Below, one piece after another: positions 1 to 6,850 of a DNA stretch of 64,000 nt. A program made the translations under genes and the position numbers. The notes beneath the pieces are model-generated. The model did no database searches and was not told the origin of the DNA. It saw only the letters and a program-made list of their open reading frames with translations. This stretch comes from Gilvibacter sediminis (GTDB lineage: Bacteria; Bacteroidota; Bacteroidia; Flavobacteriales; Flavobacteriaceae): positions 451,017 to 515,016 of the forward strand of contig NZ_JAQQTE010000004.1 in the NCBI RefSeq assembly GCF_028561565.1. Reading direction: 5' to 3'. Positions within the stretch are counted from its first letter, which is position 1. The number at the start of each line of letters is the position of its first letter.

Positions 1-21
1 TGGAGGCTTAAATCCGCTTCT

Positions 22-2481
22 ATGGCTGCCTTAAAAAAAGCGCTTCCTCATCTCATTGTTTTAATTCTATTTGTCTTAGCCTCGCTGATCTATTTCAGTC
101 CGGTACTTCAAGGCGATACTATCTTCCAGAGTGATATTGCACAATTCAACGGAATTGCGAAGCAACAGCGGGACTTCAAAGCAGCAACAGGAGAGGAGAC
201 CTATTGGACCAACGGTGCCTTTGGCGGAATGCCAACTTATCAGATCGGTGCGCGCTATCCGAACCACCTGATTAAAAAACTAGACCTTACTTTACGCTTT
301 CTGCCTAGACCCGCAGACTATTTGTTTCTATATTTCCTGAGCATGTATGTGCTGCTGTTGGTCATGAAAATAGATTATAAGCTCGCATTTCTAGGCGCTT
401 TAGCCTTTGGCTTTTCCACCTATTTGATCATTATATTGGGCGTTGGTCACAACCTCAAGGCACACGCTATTGCTTATATGCCGCTCGTTTTAGCGGGGAT
501 AATTTTGACCTTCAGGCGGAAGTATCTCTGGGGATTTGCACTCACCGCGATTGCAATGGGCTTGGAATTGGTGGCCAATCACTTCCAAATGACCTATTAC
601 CTCTTGATCCTTGTTGTGGTATTGGGTATTGCGTATTTGATCGATGCGATCTTAAAAAAGCAACTACAACATTTTACAAAATCGGTATTAATACTCTTTG
701 GAGCCGTATTGTTGGCCATAGGATTCAATAGTGCGAATATCTTAGCCACAGCGGAGTACGCGCCTTACTCCATGCGCGGCAAGAGCGAACTGACCATTAA
801 GCCAGATGGTACTCCCAAAGAGATTACCAACGGTCTTTCCTACGAGTATATCACCGAGTACAGCTACGGTAAATTAGAGAGCTTCAACCTGATGGTGCCG
901 CGTTTTATGGGCGGTGGTTCTGGAGAACCCTTACCCGAAGAAAGCGAACTTATTGAAACCCTACGAGGCTTACCGATCTCTCCAGAAGATGCGAATAATA
1001 TCTTGAGACAGGTTCCGCTGCCCATGTATTGGGGACAGCAACCCATTATAGAAGCTCCTGCCTATGTTGGCGCCATTGTGGTCTTTTTAGCCCTCTTGGG
1101 CTTCTTATTGATCAAGGGCCGATTGCGTTGGTGGCTGCTGGGAGGAATTATTTTAAGTCTGTTGCTCTCTTGGGGTAAGAACTTTGCCTTCCTCACCGAG
1201 TTCTTTGTAGACTATGTACCGCTTTACAACAAATTTAGAGCCGTGAGCTCCATGCAGGTGATCATTGAACTGTTATTGCCCATTGCGGCTGTTATTGGCT
1301 TACATCAACTCTTTAATGACTTCAATTCCAAGGAGAGCCGCAAGAAGGCATTGATGCTTTCTGGTGGTATTGTCTCTAGTTTGTTGCTGATCTTTTATCT
1401 CTTCGGATCGAGTTTATTTGATTTTGAGGCGCCTTATGACGCTGACGTTGCTGCCGCTTTAGGAGAAATAGGTCCCTTACTTATCGAAGGGATTCAGGCC
1501 GATAGAATCTCTGTGTTTAAAGAGGATAGCTTGCGTTCCCTCGGATTGGTCGTGGCGAGTTTTGCGGTATTGTTCGCACTGATGCGCCAAATGATCAAAG
1601 AACCAGTAGCTATTGGAATTTTAGCAGTATTGATAGTGGTTGATTTGGTTGGCGTTGACAAGCGCTATGTTAACGAGGATGACTTTGTGGACTCTCGTGT
1701 GATGGAGCAACCGTATCAAGCCAATGGTGCCGATCTGCAAATTCAAAAGGACACGGACGGTTTCTTTAGGGTATACGATATGACCAGTGCTGCTTTTACC
1801 AGTGGGCGTGCGAGTTTCTTCCACAATGCCTTGGGAGGATATTCTGCAGTTAAAATGGGACGTATCAATGATATTAACGATTTCTACCTGATGCGGGAGC
1901 AGCCCAATATGAACATAATCAATATGTTCAATGTGCGGTATTTGATCCGTTTTGGAGATAATGGCGGGCCTTTTGCACAGCGCAATCCAGGAGCCAATGG
2001 CAATGCCTGGTTTGTCTCCGATTATGAAATGGTAGGTTCTGCAGACGAGGAAATCCAAGCCTTGGCAGATCTAGACACTAAAAATAAAGCCGTGGTTCAC
2101 ACGGATTTTGCCGAACAACTAAAAGGCAAGCGTTTTAGTGTTGATTCCACAGCAACCATCAGTCTTAAAGAATTCGCGCCAAATAAAATGGTCTATACAA
2201 GTTCTAGTAGCCAAGAGGGCTTGGTAGTCTTTTCTGAGATGTACTACAAACCAGGTTGGAAGCTCACTATTGATGGCGAGGAGGCTGAATATTTTAGAGC
2301 CAACTACACCCTAAGAGCTATGGTTGTACCTGCGGGCCAGCATGAAATTGTCTTCTCTTTTGAATCTGAGGTAGTACAACGAGGAAGCCTATTAAGTTTA
2401 GTCTCTGCTGCTGTCTTTGTCTTGATCTTGCTGGGATTCGGATATATGAACTACAGAAATTCAAAGCGAGAAGCTGCCTAG
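22..2481 (+). CDS. YfhO-family polytopic membrane protein
   Basis: An 819-aa integral membrane protein of the YfhO family, whose members resemble GT-C glycosyltransferases and are thought to act in envelope glycan or lipid glycosylation. The first hydrophobic segment is at about residues 8-28, followed by many more up to about residue 545. A soluble, mostly beta-type region covers roughly residues 560-780 and a last membrane helix lies near the C-terminus. The early acidic stretch with FQSDIAQFNG fits the lumenal loop that follows TM1 in this family. The ATG at 22 is used because the hydrophobic N-terminus begins directly after it. The next gene starts one base after the stop and is a glycosyltransferase, which supports a joint envelope role. 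The substrate cannot be told from sequence. Confidence 0.85.
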   Translation: MAALKKALPHLIVLILFVLASLIYFSPVLQGDTIFQSDIAQFNGIAKQQRDFKAATGEETYWTNGAFGGMPTYQIGARYPNHLIKKLDLTLRFLPRPADYLFLYFLSMYVLLLVMKIDYKLAFLGALAFGFSTYLIIILGVGHNLKAHAIAYMPLVLAGIILTFRRKYLWGFALTAIAMGLELVANHFQMTYYLLILVVVLGIAYLIDAILKKQLQHFTKSVLILFGAVLLAIGFNSANILATAEYAPYSMRGKSELTIKPDGTPKEITNGLSYEYITEYSYGKLESFNLMVPRFMGGGSGEPLPEESELIETLRGLPISPEDANNILRQVPLPMYWGQQPIIEAPAYVGAIVVFLALLGFLLIKGRLRWWLLGGIILSLLLSWGKNFAFLTEFFVDYVPLYNKFRAVSSMQVIIELLLPIAAVIGLHQLFNDFNSKESRKKALMLSGGIVSSLLLIFYLFGSSLFDFEAPYDADVAAALGEIGPLLIEGIQADRISVFKEDSLRSLGLVVASFAVLFALMRQMIKEPVAIGILAVLIVVDLVGVDKRYVNEDDFVDSRVMEQPYQANGADLQIQKDTDGFFRVYDMTSAAFTSGRASFFHNALGGYSAVKMGRINDINDFYLMREQPNMNIINMFNVRYLIRFGDNGGPFAQRNPGANGNAWFVSDYEMVGSADEEIQALADLDTKNKAVVHTDFAEQLKGKRFSVDSTATISLKEFAPNKMVYTSSSSQEGLVVFSEMYYKPGWKLTIDGEEAEYFRANYTLRAMVVPAGQHEIVFSFESEVVQRGSLLSLVSAAVFVLILLGFGYMNYRNSKREAA

Positions 2482-2482
2482 C

Positions 2483-3802
2483 ATGGAGCCCTTAAAAGTT
2501 TTGGTAATTACCTATTATTGGCCGCCAGCCGGAGGACCAGGGGTTCAGCGTTGGTTGAAGTTTTGTACCTATTTGCCAGAAAATGGAGTGGAACCTACCG
2601 TTTACATTCCCGAGAATCCTACCTATCCCATAGTAGATGAAGCGCTTTCAAAAGAGGTGCCCAAAGATATTAGGGTCTTAAAGCATCCTATCTGGGAACC
2701 TTACGGCTTGGGAAAACGATTGGGCAAAAAGTCTACCAAGACTCTGAGCAAGGGTATTATTGATGAAAATCCCTCCTTGTTGAAGAAGTTGATGCTTTTC
2801 ATTCGTGGGAACTTTTTTATACCTGATGCGAGAAAGGCGTGGGTGAAGCCCTCTGTGAACTATTTGAAGGATCATCTCACAGAGCAGCATTACGATGTTA
2901 TCATCACAACAGGGCCTCCGCACAGTGTTCATCTCATAGGAAAACAACTCAAAGAGGATTTAGCCATTCCTTGGCTAGCAGATTTTAGGGACCCCTGGAC
3001 CACCATTGGATATCACAAATCCCTGCGTTTGTTGCCTTGGAACGCCAAAAAGCACAAGAATTTAGAAGCTGCTGTTTTAAATACTGCAGATCAAATTTTG
3101 GTGACCAGCCCATCAACTAAAAAAGAGTTTGAAGGGATCACACAACAGCCTATTGCCGTGATCACCAATGGCTACGATACCTCAAACAAACCGCTGAAGC
3201 AGCCTGAATTGGACACTCAGTTCAGTATTTCTCATATAGGTTCGCTTTTAGCTAAGCGCAATCCGGAGCCGCTCTGGAAGCTACTTGGGGAATTTTGCAA
3301 AGCGCATGATACCTTTAAAAAAGACCTAAAGCTCGTTTTTGCGGGTGTGGTAGCCGAAGAAGTAAAGTCCTCCTTATCGCAATACGGCCTTTTGGAACAG
3401 GCAGAATTTAAAGGTTATGTTGACCACACCGAAGCTATTGCGCTTCAACACCAGAGTCAGTTGCTGTTGTTGTTGGAGATCAATGCTCCAGAGACGCGGG
3501 CCATTTTGCCTGGAAAGCTGTTTGAATACATGATGGCGCGTAGACCCATTCTAGCTATAGGTCCCAAAGGGAGTGATATCAAAGCTTTGGTGGAAGAGTC
3601 GGGTAGTGGTGCCTTTTTTAATTATGAACAGCTCCATGAAGACTATTTAGGCGCTTATGTGCTCAACGCATATCAGTCTTACAAAAACAAGGCGTTAACG
3701 CTTGAAAAGAACGCTATAGATCAATTCGACCGAAAAGTGCTTACCGAGCAATTGGCTACTGTTTTAAAAAGCGAAACCCTTGCAAGACATAGACCGTCAT
3801 AA
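2483..3802 (+). CDS. Glycosyltransferase, GT4-like
   Basis: A 439-aa cytoplasmic GT-B-type glycosyltransferase. The N-terminal YYWPPAGGPGVQRW (about residues 11-24) is the glycine-rich donor/acceptor loop of GT4-like enzymes. Residues 160-175 (WLADFRDPW) and the C-terminal PGKLFEYMMARRPILA (about 345-360), with its Glu in the ExE-like nucleotide-sugar region, match the second Rossmann half. It follows the YfhO-like gene with a one-base gap, so the two are almost surely co-transcribed and probably act on the same surface glycan. An 8-bp inverted repeat (3775-3782 / 3803-3810) surrounds the stop but lacks a T-run. The sugar donor is unknown. Confidence 0.85.
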   Translation: MEPLKVLVITYYWPPAGGPGVQRWLKFCTYLPENGVEPTVYIPENPTYPIVDEALSKEVPKDIRVLKHPIWEPYGLGKRLGKKSTKTLSKGIIDENPSLLKKLMLFIRGNFFIPDARKAWVKPSVNYLKDHLTEQHYDVIITTGPPHSVHLIGKQLKEDLAIPWLADFRDPWTTIGYHKSLRLLPWNAKKHKNLEAAVLNTADQILVTSPSTKKEFEGITQQPIAVITNGYDTSNKPLKQPELDTQFSISHIGSLLAKRNPEPLWKLLGEFCKAHDTFKKDLKLVFAGVVAEEVKSSLSQYGLLEQAEFKGYVDHTEAIALQHQSQLLLLLEINAPETRAILPGKLFEYMMARRPILAIGPKGSDIKALVEESGSGAFFNYEQLHEDYLGAYVLNAYQSYKNKALTLEKNAIDQFDRKVLTEQLATVLKSETLARHRPS

Positions 3803-3837
3803 CAAGGGTTCCTAACTAACCAACCAAAAAATGATCT

Positions 3838-5127
3838 TTAATTTCTTCTACCGCTACGCGAGCTGCGTGCGTTGGAGTTTCTGCTGTTACTGCCGCGTGA
3901 AACATTTGCTGAGCGAGAGCTTCTAGAACTGCTAGAACTCATGCGGGTGTTAGCCCGTGATCCTCCAGATCGATTTGCTCTTGAGCTTGATCCGCTAGAA
4001 CGGTTCATGCTACTGCTGCGCGTAGATCTGCTTGAGGTAGCTCTCTGGTTGCTACGAGAAGACGAACTTCTCATATTCCCAGAAGACCTGCTAGTGCTAC
4101 GCTGAGATCTCATGTTCCCAGAAGATCTGTTGGTACTGCGCTGTGAGCGCATATTACCAGAGGATCTGCTGTTGGAACTACCGCTGCGTGCTACGGTTTC
4201 ACGGTTGTTTGTGGTGTTTCCGCGAGTGCTCATGCTGGATCTGTTTCCGCGTGTGTTTGTAGCACTGCCGTTTCGCGCGTTGCTGGATCTTGAGCTTCTC
4301 ATATCTCGAGAGGTGCTTCCTCCACGAGTATTGGCATTCATGCTTCTGCGGTTGTTCGCTGTAGCCGCTCTAGAACTTCTACCGCGATTAGTAGCTACGG
4401 CATCTCTACCTGATCTGCGCGCCGGACGGTAATCCGGGTTAGCCGCTGTTCTTCCGTTTCTGTAGTGGATTCTACTTCCAGGGCGATAGAAATCACGTCT
4501 GCCGTTCACATAAGCTCTACGACCTCTATTGTTGTAAAAGCGCAAGTGATTTGCATAAGTGTAGCGCACTGGTGCATAGTATCTGCGGTACGGATAGTTG
4601 TACACAACACAGTTGTTAAAGAACGGTCTGGCGTAAAATACGTGCCATGGTCTGTAAACATAGGTTCTGTAAAAAGGGCTAATGAATCCAACCGTATAGT
4701 CAAAGTATCCAAAGTTGTTGTAGAAAACCTGTAAGCCACCGACACGTACAATGCGTCTGTTGTTGTATACGATATCTACAGTTCCTGCTCTAGAGATACG
4801 TCCGAAGTTATCATAGAAGATCGGTACGTTCTCAATCTGAATCACAGCTCCGTAATCGTCGTACTGAACAAATGCGTCGTAATCGTAACCAGAATTATAG
4901 TTGATACTCACTCCAGGAGTATTCACATTTACGTTGACAGTGTTTCCTCCCAAGAAGACAAAATCAAACTGTCCGTCTGGGAATACTGAGAACTCTACAC
5001 CACCTTCTACGAAGATGTATGAAGATCCGTCAAAGTTGTATCGTCTGTCGTCTGCGCGGGCATCTGAAAAGAATCCAGAAACACTCAGTAAGAGTCCGCT
5101 AAGTAGTATGCCAAGTTTTTTCATCAC
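3838..5127 (-). CDS. Exported Arg/Ser-rich protein, paralogue 1 of 3
   Basis: 429 aa, function unknown. A signal peptide (residues 1-25, ending ARA) indicates export. Residues about 30-190 are rich in Tyr, Phe, Asn and Gly and contain a FSVFPDGQFDF motif and an IVRVGGLQVFYNNFGYFDY motif that recur in the next two genes. From about residue 195 the protein turns into a long, strongly basic tail of Arg, Ser, Asn and Gly with a 13-residue tandem repeat based on RSSGNMRSQRSTS. Such a tail could bind nucleic acid, acidic polysaccharide or surfaces, but that is inference. It is the last of three minus-strand paralogues, each apparently with its own promoter; a sigma-54-like element lies 53 bases upstream of this ATG. 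Confidence 0.75.
   Translation of the reverse strand: MMKKLGILLSGLLLSVSGFFSDARADDRRYNFDGSSYIFVEGGVEFSVFPDGQFDFVFLGGNTVNVNVNTPGVSINYNSGYDYDAFVQYDDYGAVIQIENVPIFYDNFGRISRAGTVDIVYNNRRIVRVGGLQVFYNNFGYFDYTVGFISPFYRTYVYRPWHVFYARPFFNNCVVYNYPYRRYYAPVRYTYANHLRFYNNRGRRAYVNGRRDFYRPGSRIHYRNGRTAANPDYRPARRSGRDAVATNRGRSSRAATANNRRSMNANTRGGSTSRDMRSSRSSNARNGSATNTRGNRSSMSTRGNTTNNRETVARSGSSNSRSSGNMRSQRSTNRSSGNMRSQRSTSRSSGNMRSSSSRSNQRATSSRSTRSSSMNRSSGSSSRANRSGGSRANTRMSSSSSRSSRSANVSRGSNSRNSNARSSRSGRRN
4069..4167 (-). repeat. 39-bp coding tandem repeat
   Basis: Two full 39-bp units (4129-4167 and 4090-4128) and a third partial unit (4069-4089) encode RSSGNMRSQRSTN, RSSGNMRSQRSTS and RSSGNMR. The units differ mostly by synonymous changes, so this is a coding repeat inside the Arg/Ser-rich tail and not an intergenic element. 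Confidence 0.85.
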
Positions 5128-5179
5128 TTTAAGTTTTAGTTTGTAATTGCATTCTGGTTAGCATTACGCTTACTTAAAA

Positions 5180-5196
5180 GCAAAGGGCGTGCCAAA
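5180..5196 (-). promoter_or_regulatory. Sigma-54-type -24/-12 element
   Basis: On the minus strand the sequence reads TTTGGCACGCCCTTTGC. This matches the RpoN consensus TGGCAC-N5-TTGC, with GG and GC exactly 10 bases apart. The expected transcription start is near 5168, giving a leader of about 40 bases before the ATG at 5127. Elements with the same spacing but one changed -12 base stand before the two neighbouring paralogues. Confidence 0.6.
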
Positions 5197-5222
5197 CTTT
5201 TAACCTCTTGATTATCAGCAAT

Positions 5223-5254
5223 AAAAAAAACACTGCCCTCCAAAGAGAGCAGTG
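5223..5254 (-). terminator. Rho-independent terminator of paralogue 2
   Basis: Arms CACTGCCCTC (5231-5240) and GAGAGCAGTG (5245-5254) form a ten-base stem with one mismatch and a four-base loop. Read on the minus strand it is followed by eight T residues, 23 bases past the stop of the gene at 5277-5996. This separates the transcript from the next gene. Confidence 0.8.
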
Positions 5255-5276
5255 CTACATCAACTAAATCATGATA

Positions 5277-5996
5277 CTAGTTGCGGCCTCGACGTCCGCG
5301 TCTGTTATCATCGTCATCATCGTCCCAGTCATCATCCCAATCGTCATCCCAGTCAAAATCCCAATCGGCATTATTGTTCTGAGTTCTAGAACGTCTACCT
5401 GTGCGATAGGTAGTATCGTAATGGCCATTGCCAAAATATCTGTTACCAAAGGTGTAGGTAGTGCTTCCTGCGACTCCACATACTCCATAGACTACATTGC
5501 GTCGGTTAATATCACCAAGCGTATGGGTTACGCGTCCGCGCCTGTTGTAAAAGATCTCCATTCCGCCTACACTTACCAAACGACCTCTGCGATATCTCAA
5601 AGAAACATCTCCAATGAATCGTACTTTACCATTAGGTTTATAAAAGATGTTGGTACGTCCAATGTTGTGCAGTACACCAAATCGATCTACGTTGAGTCTG
5701 TAGTGACCGCGTCCACGGTAACCTCTATTGTGAATCGGTAAGCTTCTGCTGGCGTTGCGTCTTCCGTTGACACGTGTACGTCTGTTGTAGTGTACGGCGT
5801 TTGGAAGGACGTAGCTAAAACTGCCATCCAAGAACACTTCAAACAAGATACCATCTTCATAAAAACTTACTGATTGTGTACTTAAATAGCGTTCGTAGTT
5901 ACCCCAAGGATTGTAAACCTTAGATTCTGTATTCACATTTGCCTGTGTAGAAATTCCAAAAAGGAAAAGACCTACCGTAAGAATTGCTTTTTTCAT
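5277..5996 (-). CDS. Exported basic protein with acidic Asp/Trp tail, paralogue 2 of 3
   Basis: 239 aa, function unknown. A signal peptide (about residues 1-19) precedes a beta-rich body with ILFEVFLDGSFSYVLPN (residues about 50-66) and LVSVGGMEIFYNRRGRVTHTLGD (about 140-162), the motifs shared with the genes on either side. The body is Arg-rich. Residues about 205-230 switch to an acidic run built from DWDDDWDDDWDDDD, and the last eight residues (RRGRRGRN) are basic again. This tail resembles calcium-binding or charge-zipper segments, but no defined metal-site consensus is visible. It has its own terminator and a near-sigma-54 element upstream, so it is probably a single-gene transcript. Confidence 0.75.
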   Translation of the reverse strand: MKKAILTVGLFLFGISTQANVNTESKVYNPWGNYERYLSTQSVSFYEDGILFEVFLDGSFSYVLPNAVHYNRRTRVNGRRNASRSLPIHNRGYRGRGHYRLNVDRFGVLHNIGRTNIFYKPNGKVRFIGDVSLRYRRGRLVSVGGMEIFYNRRGRVTHTLGDINRRNVVYGVCGVAGSTTYTFGNRYFGNGHYDTTYRTGRRSRTQNNNADWDFDWDDDWDDDWDDDDDDNRRGRRGRN

Positions 5997-6060
5997 AATT
6001 CTAAAATTTTGGGTTTTGCCTACTCTTTAAGCTTTTCGGCTTGCGCTATTGCCTTAAGTA

Positions 6061-6080
6061 AACCAAAGGTTGTGCCAAAA
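6061..6080 (-). promoter_or_regulatory. Near-consensus sigma-54-like element
   Basis: The minus strand reads TTTTGGCACAACCTTTGGTT. The -24 half TTGGCAC is perfect and the 10-base spacing is kept, but the -12 dinucleotide is GG where GC is expected. It lies 67 bases upstream of the ATG at 5996 and shares position and pattern with the element at 5180-5196. Confidence 0.45.
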
Positions 6081-6142
6081 TTTTAAAACATTGAATAACA
6101 GGTTTTTAGACGTGCTTAGTTTGAATCTCTACTTGCAAAATA

Positions 6143-6730
6143 TCAATCAACAATACCAAAACCAGTAAAACGAATGTTGCGGTTTCTTGATCTAGCGTTC
6201 TGATCTAAAGGATTTAAAGTAGATCGAACTGCATCCGAATCACTAGCAGTCCCTAGCCAGGTAACACTGCCGCGGGTGTGACTGTATAATCCCTCTGCGT
6301 CATAGAAAATGGCTAAACCTCCTAAAGAGCTTAGTCTACCTTGATCATATTCCAGATTGATAGCTCCCAAATGGAGCAGTTGTCCTTCTTTGTTGTATTC
6401 CAACTTTAAATCTCCAATGGCATATATGATTCCGGAATGATCCAAAAGCAGGTGATCCCCAGAGTTGGCTCCCAGGTTGGAATGGTGAATACTCATCCGA
6501 TCAGCTTGCGCGCCTTTGCCTGTTTTAGCACGTTGACCGCGATAATTGTATTGCATGTTTGACGGAAGAGTAAAGGAAAAACTTCCATCCAAATACACAT
6601 CAAAATGAATTTGCTCATAGACAAATGAGACGTATTGACTCTTGAGTAGTTCTCGATTATCAGAGGCTCGTGTAGCCGTAATTATGCTTAAAAAAAGCAG
6701 TAGTGTAATTGTTCTTTTCATAGGTTGCAT
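6143..6730 (-). CDS. Exported hypothetical protein, paralogue 3 of 3
   Basis: 195 aa, function unknown. The more likely start is the second Met (6721), which gives MKRTITLLLFLSIITATRAS, a typical signal peptide. The body repeats the family motifs IHFDVYLDGSFSFTLPSN (about residues 45-62) and LSSLGGLAIFYDAEGLYSHTRGS (about 130-155), preceded by repeated IYAIGDLKLEYNKEG-like strands. Unlike its two neighbours it has no strongly charged tail, so it may show the ancestral domain. It is the first of three same-strand paralogues. A TTGGCA-N10-type element lies about 52 bases upstream of 6730. Confidence 0.7.
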   Translation of the reverse strand: MQPMKRTITLLLFLSIITATRASDNRELLKSQYVSFVYEQIHFDVYLDGSFSFTLPSNMQYNYRGQRAKTGKGAQADRMSIHHSNLGANSGDHLLLDHSGIIYAIGDLKLEYNKEGQLLHLGAINLEYDQGRLSSLGGLAIFYDAEGLYSHTRGSVTWLGTASDSDAVRSTLNPLDQNARSRNRNIRFTGFGIVD

Positions 6731-6780
6731 TTTAAGGTTTACTGCGGATTTTGCCGCGGTAAATGGTTCACCTTAAAAGC

Positions 6781-6800
6781 ATCAAAATAAATGCCAACCT
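6781..6800 (-). promoter_or_regulatory. Weak sigma-54-like element
   Basis: The minus strand reads AGGTTGGCATTTATTTTGAT. The -24 core TTGGCA and the 10-base spacing to the TTTG block match the two other paralogue promoters, but -12 is GA instead of GC. On its own this would not be called; the shared position and spacing in three paralogues is the argument. Confidence 0.3.
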
Positions 6801-6850
6801 ATTGATTTAAAGATATTTAATTCTAATGGGAATCATAAGAAAGGCTTATG

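Noticed and set aside
1621-2058. 145-aa minus-strand open frame within the YfhO-like gene
   Set aside because: Shadow of the real gene; no start signal, no domain, composition of an antisense frame.
3775-3810. Inverted repeat around the glycosyltransferase stop as terminator
   Set aside because: An 8-bp stem with a 20-base loop and no T-run on either side.
4069-4167. Regular 39-bp repeat as a possible CRISPR or intergenic repeat
   Set aside because: No spacers; the units are in frame and encode a 13-residue protein repeat.
3872-4432. Long Leu/Glu-rich plus-strand open frames opposite the Arg/Ser tail
   Set aside because: They are the antisense reading of repetitive Arg/Ser codons; no promoter and no plausible N-terminus.
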